Assembly: GCA_001899305.1 (NCBI GenBank)
Contig: MKWL01000011.1
Location: 205,879 to 269,878 of the forward strand
DNA from: Thiobacillus sp. 0-1251
GTDB taxonomy: Bacteria; Pseudomonadota; Gammaproteobacteria; Burkholderiales; Thiobacillaceae
Direction of reading: 5' to 3'
DNA length: 64,000 nt
Made by a program: the position numbers and the translations under genes. Within the stretch, counting starts at the first letter, position 1, and each line of letters begins with the position of its first letter. Under the pieces are notes generated by a model. It made no database searches. It was not told the DNA's origin and saw only the letters and a list, made by a program, of their open reading frames with translations. Below, in pieces: positions 35,699 to 44,716 of this stretch.

Positions 35699-35838
35699 AC
35701 GGCATTCCTCATTAATCAGCCTAGTAAATCTGGGGGATTTGTCCGCTTTCAAGTGATGCCTGGCCGGATCCGCGTTTGCGCCGATAATAATGTGCCCGAG
35801 GCGACCGGATCGCCCTCATTCCAATATCGAGGAGATTT

Positions 35839-37305
35839 ATGGCTTCATCCAGAGCGGCCGACGAAGGCACCCTGCTCAAGGCCATCCTGCAGGAATCGGC
35901 AACCGAGGTGATGGTGTTCGACGCCGACACCCTGCGGATCGTCCAGGCCAATCCGGCGGCGGCCAAGAATCTGCAATACCAGCCCCGAGCCCTGCAGAAA
36001 CTGACACCGCTGGATTTTCTGCCTCCCGAGGACAGGCAGGCCTTCCATACCCTGCTCACCCTGCTCAGACACGGGAAAAAGCGCCGCACCGCGCTCAGCG
36101 TGCACTGCCGCCGCCGGGATGGGACCCTGTATCCCGTCGAGGTCCGGATGCTGTACTCGGCCGACCACGAAAAACCGGTTTTCATCTGGATCGCCAATGA
36201 CGTCAGCCAGCGCGAGGCCACACGGCAGGCCCTGGCGCATTCGGTATCGGACATGCACGCGATCGTGGCGCATATCCCGGGCATGGCGTTCCAGATCCAG
36301 CGCCGGCACGATGCCCCGCCCACGCTGCGCTACGTGAGCGAACAATCCGCCCAGCTGCTCGGCATCAAGGCGTCCGCCTTGCATGGCAAGCCCGAGCGCT
36401 TCTACAAGCTGATCCTGGAGGAGGACCGGCCCGACTATCTGGCCCAGCTGGCGCAAGCCGACGGCGGCCACATGACCTTCAACTGGGAGGGCCGCATCTG
36501 GATGAAAGCCTGGAAGGACGTGAAATGGGTCGCGATACGCGTCAGCCAGCGCAAGGACGAGGACAGCACGATCTGGGACGGCATCATGCTGAACATGACG
36601 CACAGCAAGCAGGCCGAGGCCGAACTCCTGCGGTCGCGGGCCCAGTTGAGCGCACTGGCCGCACACGTCGAAGCGGTCAAGGAACAGGAGCGCCTGCACC
36701 TGGCCCGCGAGGTGCACGACGACCTGGGCGGCAACCTCACCACCATCAAGATCGGGCTATCCTGGCTGATGCGGCACCTCCCGTCCGACCAGCCGCTGCT
36801 GATCCAGCGCACGGCCTACCTGGACAACGTGGTCGACCAGACCTTCGAGGCCGCGCACCGGATCGCCTCCAACCTGCGGCCGGCAGCGCTCGATTTCGGC
36901 ATCGTTCCCGCCATCGCCTGGCAGCTGCAGCGTTTTACCCGCAACACCGATATTCCCCATGAATTCAGTGCGCCCGAGGATGCCATCCCGCTCGGCCCCG
37001 ATGCGGAGATCGCCGCGTTCCGCATCGTGCAGGAAGCGCTGACCAACGTCGCCAAGCACGCCCGCGCCACGCGGGTGAAACTCAGGCTGGTGCGGGAACC
37101 GGACAGCCTGCGGATCACGCTGACCGACAATGGCCGCGGCCTCCAGCCCGCGCCGGGAAACGGGCATGGCTTCGGCATACTCGGCATGATCGAGCGCGCA
37201 GCCGCACTGGGCGGCGAACTCACTGTACAGCCCGCCAAACGGAAGGGCACCCAGGTCAGCCTGCGCATTCCCCTGGCCGTCGCTGTGCCCGATCCGGCGG
37301 AATGA
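35839..37305 (+). CDS. PAS sensor histidine kinase, NarX/HisKA_3 type
   Basis: 488 residues, no membrane helices. PAS 1 spans about 10-125 (AILQESATEVMVFDADTLRI) and PAS 2 about 135-255. The HisKA_3 dimerisation segment has H293 in LAREVHDDLGGNL, and the HATPase carries DNGRGLQP and GHGFGILGMIERAAALGG. It is cytosolic, so it should sense an internal signal. It acts with the LuxR-type regulator 36 bases downstream. GAGGAG precedes the start. Confidence 0.92.
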   Translation: MASSRAADEGTLLKAILQESATEVMVFDADTLRIVQANPAAAKNLQYQPRALQKLTPLDFLPPEDRQAFHTLLTLLRHGKKRRTALSVHCRRRDGTLYPVEVRMLYSADHEKPVFIWIANDVSQREATRQALAHSVSDMHAIVAHIPGMAFQIQRRHDAPPTLRYVSEQSAQLLGIKASALHGKPERFYKLILEEDRPDYLAQLAQADGGHMTFNWEGRIWMKAWKDVKWVAIRVSQRKDEDSTIWDGIMLNMTHSKQAEAELLRSRAQLSALAAHVEAVKEQERLHLAREVHDDLGGNLTTIKIGLSWLMRHLPSDQPLLIQRTAYLDNVVDQTFEAAHRIASNLRPAALDFGIVPAIAWQLQRFTRNTDIPHEFSAPEDAIPLGPDAEIAAFRIVQEALTNVAKHARATRVKLRLVREPDSLRITLTDNGRGLQPAPGNGHGFGILGMIERAAALGGELTVQPAKRKGTQVSLRIPLAVAVPDPAE

Positions 37306-37341
37306 CGGCATAATCGTCCCCATACCAAGCAGAGAACGCTC

Positions 37342-37989
37342 GTGGCAGCCGCAAAACCCTATCGCATCCTCATCGTCGACGACCACGCCATCGTTCGCGA
37401 GGGACTCAAGCTGATCCTGGCCGACGTCGAAGACATCGTAGTGGCCGGCGAGGCCGACTGTTCCAGCCGCGCCCTGCAGATGGCACGGCTGGAACCGTGG
37501 GACATGGTACTGATGGACATCTCCATGCCCGACCGCAATGGTCTGGAAACGCTGGAACTCATGAAAAAGGAGCATCCCGGCATCAAGGTGCTGATGCTCT
37601 CCATGTACCGGGAGACCCAATATGCGGTGCGGGCGCTGAAATCCGGCGCGGCGGGCTATCTCAACAAGCAGAGCGCGCCCGACCAGCTGGTCGATGCCAT
37701 CCGCCTGGTCGCCTCGGGCAAGAAATACATCAGCGCCGAAGTCGCCCAGGAACTCGCCAGCCAGGTCAGCGGCGAACGCGCCGGCCTGCCGCACGAGGCC
37801 CTGTCCAACCGCGAATACCAGACCCTGTGCATGATCGCCTCGGGGCTGACCGTCTCCGCCATCGCCGACAAGCTCGCCCTGTCGGTCAAGACCATCAGCA
37901 TGTACCGGGCCCGCCTGCTGCAGAAAATGCAGTTGAAAAACAACGCCGAACTGACGCATTACGCCATCAAGCACGGGCTGCTGGACTGA
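37342..37989 (+). CDS. LuxR/NarL-family response regulator
   Basis: 215 residues starting at GTG. The receiver has phospho-acceptor Asp in DMVLMDISMPDRNG and the switch Lys in YLNKQSAPDQL. The LuxR helix-turn-helix near 150-210 reads LSNREYQTLCMIASGLTVSAIADKLALSVKTISMYRARLL. It forms a two-component pair with the preceding kinase. Targets are unknown; a diguanylate cyclase gene follows after 147 bases. Confidence 0.93.
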   Translation: MAAAKPYRILIVDDHAIVREGLKLILADVEDIVVAGEADCSSRALQMARLEPWDMVLMDISMPDRNGLETLELMKKEHPGIKVLMLSMYRETQYAVRALKSGAAGYLNKQSAPDQLVDAIRLVASGKKYISAEVAQELASQVSGERAGLPHEALSNREYQTLCMIASGLTVSAIADKLALSVKTISMYRARLLQKMQLKNNAELTHYAIKHGLLD

Positions 37990-38006
37990 GTTGCAAGTCA
38001 CACGCA

Positions 38007-38050
38007 GCACGTTTCAAGTTTTTCCTTGTAATTTGTAACTTGAAACGTGC
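38007..38050 (+). terminator. 14-base perfect hairpin after response regulator
   Basis: Arms GCACGTTTCAAGTT and AACTTGAAACGTGC are separated by 16 bases. Located 18 bases after the stop, it could end the kinase-regulator transcript, although no T-run follows. The TTGTAACTTGAA core is also similar to a stretch near 46553-46574. Confidence 0.5.
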
Positions 38051-38136
38051 AGCTGTCTTCAGAAATACCGGGGTTTTCCCGCCTTAATCCGGACTTCATC
38101 CTGCCGGGGCCAGCCCTACCATGCGAGGCATAGTCA

Positions 38137-39747
38137 ATGCCCTTCCCGGGCCTGAGTGCCGACATGGCTGAGCCGAACGACAAAATCAATCTTGCCAATC
38201 CGACCGAAGTCGCGCGCGAAACCCTGCGCCGCCTGGCCCTGCGGCGGATCGCGCCGACCCCGGACAATTACCAGACGCTGTACGAGGAAATCGTGGGCGG
38301 GCCGAGCGCCCAGTCCGCTATTCCCTCGAATGCAGCCACGGCCGCCAGCGCCCTGTCCGGCCTGGTGATGGACCTCAACCTGCATCATCCCGAACTGGCT
38401 GCGCCCGTGGAAACGCTGAACCAGGCCATCCGCAAGAACGACTGGACGCAATGCCGCAAGCAACTGGGCCAGATCACCCTGCAGCTCAAGCAACAGGGCG
38501 AAAGCAGCGGAGGCGGCGGGGAAAACCTGGCCTTGCTGCGCGACCTGCTGGCCAAAACCCTGGAATTCGGCGTCGTCACCCAGCTGTCGCACAGTCCGCG
38601 CCTGGCCGAGAAAGCCCAGCATCTCGCCGCCGCGGTGCGCGACGCCAACAGCGCATCGGCCTTGCGCAGCGTCACGTCCGGACTGAAATCCCTGTGGGTC
38701 GGCATCGAGATGCAGGCCCCGGATCTCCAGCAGCAGCAGGAGATGCTCAAGCGCATCCTGCTGCTGCTGGTCGAAAACATCGGCGAACTGCTGGACGATG
38801 ACACCTGGCTGCGCGGCCAGCTCGACATGGTCGAGGAAGTCATCGCAGGCCCGCTCCAGATCCAGTCTCTGCAGGAAGCGGAGAAGCGGCTCAAGGAAGT
38901 CATCTACAAGCAGAGCATGGTCAAGCACGGCCTGCGCGAGGCCACCGCCACGCTGAAAGCCACCATGACCACCTTCGTCAGCCGCATGCGGGACGCCGTG
39001 GCGGCCAACGACGAATACCAGGGCAAGATCGCCACCCACATCGAGCGCATCCGCAATACCGAGGACGTACTGGAACTGAACCGCATTCTCGAGAACCTGC
39101 TGGACGAAACGCGCAGCGCGCAGGCCGACACCCGGCGCGCCCACGAGCAACTGATCGGGGAGCGCGATGCCGCCGTGCAGGCGGAGAGCCGCATCAAGCA
39201 ACTGGAAACCGAACTCGCCCAGATGAGCGCCCTGGTGCGCGAAGATCCGATGACCCGCAGTCTCAACCGGCGCGGGCTGGACGACGAATTTGCGCGCGAG
39301 GCATCGCGTGCCGACCGTTACGACACGCCCTTCAGCATCGCCGTGCTCGACGTCGACAATTTCAAGGCGCTGAACGACAAGCGCGGCCACCAGACCGGCG
39401 ACGAGGCGCTGATCCACCTGGTCAAGGTGGCAAAGGAAGAACTGCGCATCACCGACCATATCGCGCGGATGGGCGGCGAGGAATTCCTGATCATTCTGCC
39501 CAACACTCCGCTCGATGAGGCCGCGCGCATCATCACCCGCCTGCAGCGCAGCCTCACCAAGAAATATTTCCTCGACAACAACGAAAAAGTATTGATCACC
39601 TTCAGCGCCGGCGTCGCCCAGCGCGTGCCTGGCGAATCGCAGGAAGCCTCCATCGCCCGGGCCGACAGCGCCATGTACCTAGCCAAGCACAGCGGCAAGA
39701 ACCGCGTCTGTCTGGCTTCGGACGCGCCTGTCAAGGCCGGGGAATGA
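38137..39747 (+). CDS. Diguanylate cyclase (GGDEF) with N-terminal helical sensor region
   Basis: 536 residues. The N-terminal 340 residues are soluble and helical, ending in a coiled coil (about 320-365) that should drive dimerisation. The catalytic domain has DPMTRSLNRRGLDDEF, the active loop GGEEF (446-450) and an inhibitory I-site RITD exactly 5 residues before it. It makes cyclic di-GMP from two GTP. Its place before the flagellar locus, which includes a PilZ brake gene, fits motility control. An alternative start is an in-frame ATG 27 bases later. Confidence 0.92.
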   Translation: MPFPGLSADMAEPNDKINLANPTEVARETLRRLALRRIAPTPDNYQTLYEEIVGGPSAQSAIPSNAATAASALSGLVMDLNLHHPELAAPVETLNQAIRKNDWTQCRKQLGQITLQLKQQGESSGGGGENLALLRDLLAKTLEFGVVTQLSHSPRLAEKAQHLAAAVRDANSASALRSVTSGLKSLWVGIEMQAPDLQQQQEMLKRILLLLVENIGELLDDDTWLRGQLDMVEEVIAGPLQIQSLQEAEKRLKEVIYKQSMVKHGLREATATLKATMTTFVSRMRDAVAANDEYQGKIATHIERIRNTEDVLELNRILENLLDETRSAQADTRRAHEQLIGERDAAVQAESRIKQLETELAQMSALVREDPMTRSLNRRGLDDEFAREASRADRYDTPFSIAVLDVDNFKALNDKRGHQTGDEALIHLVKVAKEELRITDHIARMGGEEFLIILPNTPLDEAARIITRLQRSLTKKYFLDNNEKVLITFSAGVAQRVPGESQEASIARADSAMYLAKHSGKNRVCLASDAPVKAGE

Positions 39748-39776
39748 AGATCATGCAGATTTTTGAAACAGCGGCC

Positions 39777-39803
39777 TTAACTTTCTCCAACCCCCGACGA
39801 TTC
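39777..39803 (+). promoter_or_regulatory. Sigma-28 (FliA) promoter of flagellin gene
   Basis: TTAACTTT, 11 bases, then GACGATTC: 6/8 and 5/8 matches to TAAAGTTT-N11-GCCGATAA with exact spacing. It predicts a leader of about 105 bases before fliC, usual for late flagellar genes. Confidence 0.6.
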
Positions 39804-39914
39804 CTCACACAACGGCGGTTCATGTAGCCCCAACGGGCAGACCAACGTTGACGGCACCAGAGCACCCTTTGGGGCATAGAAGCCGGAACCATCGACCCAC
39901 TTAAGGAGAAACAA

Positions 39915-40631
39915 ATGGCACAAGTAATCAACACCAACGTAGGCGCTCTCTTCGCTGGCGCTGCACTGAACAAATCGGCGATCGCTTTGCAAACCGCCCA
40001 GCAACGCCTGTCCTCCGGCCTGCGCATCAACAGCGCCGCGGATGACGCGACCGGCCTGGGCATCGCCACCACCTACGATTCGAAGATCCGCGGCGCGAAC
40101 ATGCAGATCCGCAATGCCAACGACGGCATTTCCAAGGCCCAGATCTCCGACGGCTACCTGGCCCAGATCACGGAAAACACCCAGCGCCTGCGCGAAATCT
40201 ATGTGCAGACCGGTGCGGTCTCCAACCAGGAGGCAACCGCCCTCCTCGCTGAAAACGCGCGTATCGACGGCCTGGTTACCGCCAGCACTGCGGTGACGGT
40301 GGACGAAAGCGGCGGCACGGCCGGCGGCACGGGCGGCACCTTCACCGCTGCGACGTCCTACTCCAACCTGGCTGCATTCGACACCGAGTTGACCGCCATC
40401 GGCACCGCCCGTGCCAAGTTCGGCGCCGACATGTCGTCGCTGGCTTCCGCCGTGGCCACGCTGCAGACCGCTTCGGTGAACTACTCGGCTTCCTACAGCC
40501 GCGTCATGGATACCGACTACGCTGCCGAAACCGCGGCCCAGGCCAAGAACAACATCCTGCAACAGGCCGGTACCGCGGTCCTGGCGCAGGCCAACCAGAC
40601 GCCGCAAACCGTGCTGACCCTGCTGCGTTAA
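39915..40631 (+). CDS. fliC: Flagellin, short form
   Basis: 238 residues. N-terminal D0/D1 helices (AQVINTNVGALFAGAALNKS, then QRLSSGLRINSAADDATGLGIA) and C-terminal D1/D0 helices (SRVMDTDYAAETAAQAKNNIL to TVLTLLR) are intact, but only about 60 residues separate them, so the surface D2/D3 domains are nearly absent. It forms the filament outside the cell. GGAG precedes the ATG. FliS, encoded downstream, should be its chaperone. Confidence 0.96.
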   Translation: MAQVINTNVGALFAGAALNKSAIALQTAQQRLSSGLRINSAADDATGLGIATTYDSKIRGANMQIRNANDGISKAQISDGYLAQITENTQRLREIYVQTGAVSNQEATALLAENARIDGLVTASTAVTVDESGGTAGGTGGTFTAATSYSNLAAFDTELTAIGTARAKFGADMSSLASAVATLQTASVNYSASYSRVMDTDYAAETAAQAKNNILQQAGTAVLAQANQTPQTVLTLLR

Positions 40632-40652
40632 GCGGTTTTTGATAGGAGACAC

Positions 40653-40677
40653 CCCCAACCGGAGCAGTCGGTTGGGG
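40653..40677 (+). terminator. Hairpin between fliC and flaG
   Basis: A perfect 9-base stem (CCCCAACCG/CGGTTGGGG, loop 7) starts 21 bases after fliC. There is no long T-run; it probably reduces read-through so that flagellin mRNA exceeds the downstream genes, or protects the fliC 3' end. Confidence 0.55.
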
Positions 40678-40684
40678 ATTTGAC

Positions 40685-41053
40685 ATGAAGGATATCGCGA
40701 TGATTATCCAGAACACCCCCCTCATGAATCAGGCCGCGCTCCCGGCCGCGCGCGCCCATGGCGCCGCCCATACCGAATCCAAGGTCGTCGCCAACACCCC
40801 GGCCCATAATGTTCCCCAACAGCCTTCCGCGGCAGAACTGAAAAACGCCGTGGAAATGCTCAACAAAGCCATGCAGCAATCGAACCAGAACCTCGAGTTC
40901 AGCGTGGACACCGACACGAAAAAAGTCGTGGTCAAGATGGTGGACACCAGTACGGGTCAACTGATTCGCCAATTTCCGTCCGAAGAAACCCTTGCGATTT
41001 CGCGAGGTATCGAACAATTCCAGCAAGGTCTGCTGCTGAAACAAAAGGCTTGA
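40685..41053 (+). CDS. flaG: Flagellar protein FlaG
   Basis: 122 residues. The C-terminal half is the FlaG domain: LEFSVDTDTKKVVVKMVDTSTGQLIRQFPSEETLAISRGIEQ. FlaG affects filament length in other bacteria. A second ATG at 40700 also has a good AAGGA site and may be the true start. It lies between fliC and fliD, the usual order. Confidence 0.92.
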   Translation: MKDIAMIIQNTPLMNQAALPAARAHGAAHTESKVVANTPAHNVPQQPSAAELKNAVEMLNKAMQQSNQNLEFSVDTDTKKVVVKMVDTSTGQLIRQFPSEETLAISRGIEQFQQGLLLKQKA

Positions 41054-41068
41054 GTCAGGAGGTCCATC

Positions 41069-42490
41069 ATGGCCATTACTTCGTCGACCACGACCGCACT
41101 CGATGTTCCCACTCTCGTCTCGCAGCTGATGGCCGTCGAGCGACGTCCGATCGACACGCTCAACACCCAGATCACCAGCTACCAGACCAAGATTTCTTCC
41201 TTCGGCACGCTGAGCGGCCTGGTCTCGAGTTTCCAGACCGCAGCCCAGAATCTGGGCACCACCCTGCAGAAACTCGCCGCCACGCCCTCCGATCCCAGCG
41301 TCTTTTCCGCCACCGCGGGCAGCACCGCCGTGCCCGGCAACTACACGGTCGAGGTGAGCAAGCTGGCGCAGTCGCAGAGCCTGGTTGCCGCAGGACAGGC
41401 CAGCAGCACGGCCGCCATCGGCAACGGCACCGCCACCACGGTCACGTTCGACTTCGGCACCATCGGCGGCGGCACCCTGACCAACGGGGTATACAGCGGC
41501 GCGGCCTTCACGTCGAACGGCAACGGCACCGCCAGCATCACCATCGACAGCACCAACAACACCCTGGAAGGCATACGTGACGCGATCAACTCCGCCGCCA
41601 TGGGCGTGACCGCGACCATCGTCAACGACGGGTCGGGCACGCCCTACCGCCTGGCGCTGACCTCAGGCAGTTCCGGTGCCAGCAACAGCATGAAAATCAC
41701 CACCAGCGGCGGCGACGGCTCCATCGACAGCCTGCTGGCTTACGATCCGGCCGGCACGCAGAATCTGACCCAGACCATCGCCGCCCAGAATGCCGATCTC
41801 ACGGTGAACGGGATCGCGATCACCAGCGCTTCCAACACGGTGAGCGAGGCCATCCAGGGTGTCACGCTGACGCTCACGAACACCACCGCCGCGCCAGCCA
41901 GCCTGACGGTCGCGCGCGACACCACGGCAATCAACACCGCGGCATCCGGGTTTGTCGACGCCTACAACGCCCTGGCCGGCCAGATCAAATCCCGTTCCGC
42001 CTACGCCACCAACGGCTCGGCAGGGGGCGCCCTGGCGGGGGACGGCACCTTGCGCGTCATGCAGGACCAGCTGCGCAGCATTTTCAATACGCCCGCCAGT
42101 GGCGGCACCCTGACTTCGCTTGCCGAGGTCGGCATCGCCTTCCAGAAGGACGGTTCGCTGAGCCTGGACAGCAGCAAGCTCAACAGCGCCATCTCGGCCA
42201 ATTTCAGCGATGTGACCAATTTGTTCTCGTCGTCGACGGGCTTCGCTACCCGGCTGGCCGACTGGGCCCAGTCCACGCTCGATCCCGGCGGCCTGATCGA
42301 TACGCGCACCCAGAGTCTCAACAAATACGTCCAGGACCGCAACGACGAAATCGACCGGCTGGAGAACCAGATGACGGCCCTGCAGAAGAAATACACGGCC
42401 GAATATACCAACCTGAACCTTCTGCTGAGCCGCATGAATTCCACCAGCACGTATCTGACCCAGCAGCTGAGCAGCACCTCGTCCAAATGA
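41069..42490 (+). CDS. fliD: Flagellar filament cap protein FliD
   Basis: 473 residues. The N-terminal FliD_N region (LDVPTLVSQLMAVERRPIDTLNTQI) and a C-terminal helical region (QDRNDEIDRLENQMTALQKKYTAEYTNLNLLLSRMNSTSTYLTQQL) enclose beta-rich head domains. It caps the filament tip and helps flagellin fold. An AGGAGG site is ideally placed. FliS and FliT, encoded next, are export chaperones for flagellin and FliD. Confidence 0.96.
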   Translation: MAITSSTTTALDVPTLVSQLMAVERRPIDTLNTQITSYQTKISSFGTLSGLVSSFQTAAQNLGTTLQKLAATPSDPSVFSATAGSTAVPGNYTVEVSKLAQSQSLVAAGQASSTAAIGNGTATTVTFDFGTIGGGTLTNGVYSGAAFTSNGNGTASITIDSTNNTLEGIRDAINSAAMGVTATIVNDGSGTPYRLALTSGSSGASNSMKITTSGGDGSIDSLLAYDPAGTQNLTQTIAAQNADLTVNGIAITSASNTVSEAIQGVTLTLTNTTAAPASLTVARDTTAINTAASGFVDAYNALAGQIKSRSAYATNGSAGGALAGDGTLRVMQDQLRSIFNTPASGGTLTSLAEVGIAFQKDGSLSLDSSKLNSAISANFSDVTNLFSSSTGFATRLADWAQSTLDPGGLIDTRTQSLNKYVQDRNDEIDRLENQMTALQKKYTAEYTNLNLLLSRMNSTSTYLTQQLSSTSSK

Positions 42491-42566
42491 GCGCCGTCTG
42501 CATCGTTCCGAACGCGCCACGTGACTGCCCCGCCGGCCGTCCGCATCAATAAACCAGGAGGAAGAC

Positions 42567-43001
42567 GTGTACACACAATCCAGAGTTGCCGCCAACGCCT
42601 ACGCCAACGTCGGTCTCGAAACCGGCGTGGTGGCCGCCAATCCGCACCAGCTCATCATCATGCTGTATGAGGGGGCCGAACTTTCGGTGCGGATGGCAAT
42701 CCGGCACATGAATGAAGGCGATCTGGTCAAGAAATCGGCCGCCATCACCAAGGCCAGCACCATCATTCTGGAAGGCCTGCGCACTGCACTCGATACCCGC
42801 CAGGGGGGCAAACTCGCGATGCAGCTCGACGCCCTGTACGACTACATGGGCAAGCGCCTGATGCTCGCTCATCTCAACAACCAGACCGAGCCCCTGGAAG
42901 AAGTGCTGGGGTTGTTGCGTGAACTGCATGACGCCTGGAAACAGATCGGCGTCACCGGCCAATCCCACGCCGTCCCCCTCCAACATCCCATCGCCGCTTG
43001 A
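42567..43001 (+). CDS. fliS: Flagellin export chaperone FliS
   Basis: 144 residues starting at GTG after AGGAGG. The helical-bundle core is typical: VGLETGVVAANPHQLIIMLYEGAELSVRMAI and GGKLAMQLDALYDYMGKRLMLAHL. It binds the flagellin C-terminus in the cytosol and prevents early assembly. It is followed by fliT after 13 bases. Confidence 0.95.
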   Translation: MYTQSRVAANAYANVGLETGVVAANPHQLIIMLYEGAELSVRMAIRHMNEGDLVKKSAAITKASTIILEGLRTALDTRQGGKLAMQLDALYDYMGKRLMLAHLNNQTEPLEEVLGLLRELHDAWKQIGVTGQSHAVPLQHPIAA

Positions 43002-43014
43002 ACCGGAGACTTTC

Positions 43015-43344
43015 ATGACCAGCCACGAAATCCTCACCACCTATGAATCGCTCTCCGAACTGACCGGCAGCATGCTGAATGCCGCCCGCCAGGGCGAATG
43101 GGATGATCTGGCCGTGCTGGAGCAACGCTGCCAGGCCTATGTCGGCAGCCTGATGCAAACCGATCGGGTTCGCCTGAACGAAAGCGAACAACGCACCAAG
43201 GTCGCGATCATCCGTACCATCCTGCAGAATGATGCCCAGATCCGTGCACTGGCCGAACCGCGCCTGCACGAATTGCAGCAGCGCCTGAGCCTGTCGCGCG
43301 CGAGCCAGCGCAGCGTCAAGGCCTACAACGCGCAGCGAACCTGA
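43015..43344 (+). CDS. fliT: Flagellar protein FliT
   Basis: 109 residues from the ATG 13 bases after fliS. An all-helical small protein: YESLSELTGSMLNAARQGEWDDLAVLEQRCQAYVGSL and later ILQNDAQIRALAEPRLHELQQRLS. FliT chaperones FliD and in enterobacteria inhibits FlhDC. Position and size support the call more than sequence does. Confidence 0.85.
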   Translation: MTSHEILTTYESLSELTGSMLNAARQGEWDDLAVLEQRCQAYVGSLMQTDRVRLNESEQRTKVAIIRTILQNDAQIRALAEPRLHELQQRLSLSRASQRSVKAYNAQRT

Positions 43345-43354
43345 CGCCTCTCCC

Positions 43355-44431
43355 ATGTTCCCGGTTCAGTTCATGGCTCGCATGATGGATGCCCCGCTCT
43401 CGCGGGACACCACGCCGCGGCCCGTGTCCGGACTGGTGCCTGTACAGGCGGTTCTGAACGCCACCGAACGCGACCAGACCACCCCGCGTCCCACCTTCGA
43501 ACACCTGGCTCTGGGGCAGACGCTGACCGGCCTGGTCAAGAGCCTGAGCAAGGGCCTGGCGCTGGTCGAGATCGACGGACAAACCGTTGCGATGCGGCTG
43601 CCGCCCGAAACGGCGCCGGGCGATACGCTACGTCTGCGCTTCGCCGGCCACATGCCGCAACCCGTATTTCTGCTCGCCACCCCGCAAGCTGCCGCCAGCG
43701 ACACCCCGCAGTTGAGCCAGACGGCACGCATGCTGAGCGACTTGATGCAGCACCTGCCGGGACACAATGCCTTGCCCACGGTCACCCCGAACGGTCCTCT
43801 GCTCGACCAGCCGAACGCAAACCCGGCGGTGATGGCGCTTGCGCTGCGTACCGCGCTGGTCCGCAGCGGCCTGTTTTATGAATCCCACCTCGCCAACTGG
43901 GCGGTTGGCCAGGACAGTCTGGACGGCCTGATGCAGGAGCCGCAGAATCGACTCGTCGCGACGGAAACCGCGCGCGCTGCTGCCAACCCCGCCGGTACGC
44001 TCGCCCTGCCCAATACCGCCGAAGCGGCCGGCGACAAGCCGCTCAATCCCATGCACGCCCTGCTGTCGCAGCAATTGCAGGTGCTGGAGTCCCCGCAATT
44101 CGTCTGGCGCGGGGAAGTATGGCCGGGCCAGCCACTGGAATGGCATCTGCGCCAGGAAACCGATACCGAGCAGGGGCAGGCGCACGCCGATGCTGCCAAC
44201 GACGCCGGAACAGGCTGGGAATCGCATCTCAAACTGAGCCTGCCACAACTCGGCAACCTGACCGTGCACATCAAGCTCGATGCTCACCAGGCATTCAGCA
44301 TCCGGATGGTGCCGGAACAGCCCGAATCCGAGACCCTGCTGCAGCAAAACCGGGGACAGCTGGCGAAGCGGCTGGCCGACGCCGGCTGCGCGCTCCACAG
44401 CCTGACGGTGCAACACGATGACGGCACCTGA
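43355..44431 (+). CDS. FliK-like flagellar hook-length control family protein
   Basis: 358 residues. The C-terminal about 90 residues (LPQLGNLTVHIKLDAHQAFSIRMVPEQPESETLLQQNRGQLAKRLADAGC) match the Flg_hook domain of FliK. The N-terminal part has an OB-like KGLALVEIDGQTVAMRLPPE and a low-complexity linker. A second, more classical fliK occurs at 52.3 kb, so this one may have another role, perhaps with the FlhB-like protein whose gene overlaps its end by 14 bases. Confidence 0.78.
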   Translation: MFPVQFMARMMDAPLSRDTTPRPVSGLVPVQAVLNATERDQTTPRPTFEHLALGQTLTGLVKSLSKGLALVEIDGQTVAMRLPPETAPGDTLRLRFAGHMPQPVFLLATPQAAASDTPQLSQTARMLSDLMQHLPGHNALPTVTPNGPLLDQPNANPAVMALALRTALVRSGLFYESHLANWAVGQDSLDGLMQEPQNRLVATETARAAANPAGTLALPNTAEAAGDKPLNPMHALLSQQLQVLESPQFVWRGEVWPGQPLEWHLRQETDTEQGQAHADAANDAGTGWESHLKLSLPQLGNLTVHIKLDAHQAFSIRMVPEQPESETLLQQNRGQLAKRLADAGCALHSLTVQHDDGT

Positions 44432-44711
44432 CAAACAGCGGGCCGCGGCGGCGCTCGCCTACCGGACCGGCGATGCGGCGCCGCGTGTGGTCGCTAAGGG
44501 TCGGGGCATTCTTGCCGATACTATTATCGAGAGAGCACGCGCGTCAGGCGTATACGTCCACGAATCGCGCGAGTTGCTGGCGCTGCTGATGCAGATCGAC
44601 CTCGACAGCCACATTCCGCCGCAACTCTATATTGCGGTGGCCGAGTTGCTGGCCTGGCTTTACCACATGGAAGAATCCGATAAACAGGCATTGCCACATA
44701 ACAACACTTGA
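44418..44711 (+). CDS. FlhB C-terminal-domain-like protein (FlhX type)
   Basis: 97 residues matching only the cytosolic C-terminal part of FlhB/EscU proteins: AAALAYRTGDAAPRVVAKGRGILADTIIERARASGVYVHES, then LLALLMQIDLDSHIPPQLYIAVAELLAWLYHM. It starts where FlhB is normally cleaved after NPTH, and there are no membrane helices. Similar free-standing proteins can substitute for the cleaved FlhB fragment in export-substrate switching. It overlaps the FliK-like gene, a matching functional partner. Confidence 0.88.
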   Translation: MTAPDKQRAAAALAYRTGDAAPRVVAKGRGILADTIIERARASGVYVHESRELLALLMQIDLDSHIPPQLYIAVAELLAWLYHMEESDKQALPHNNT

Positions 44712-44716
44712 TCAGA

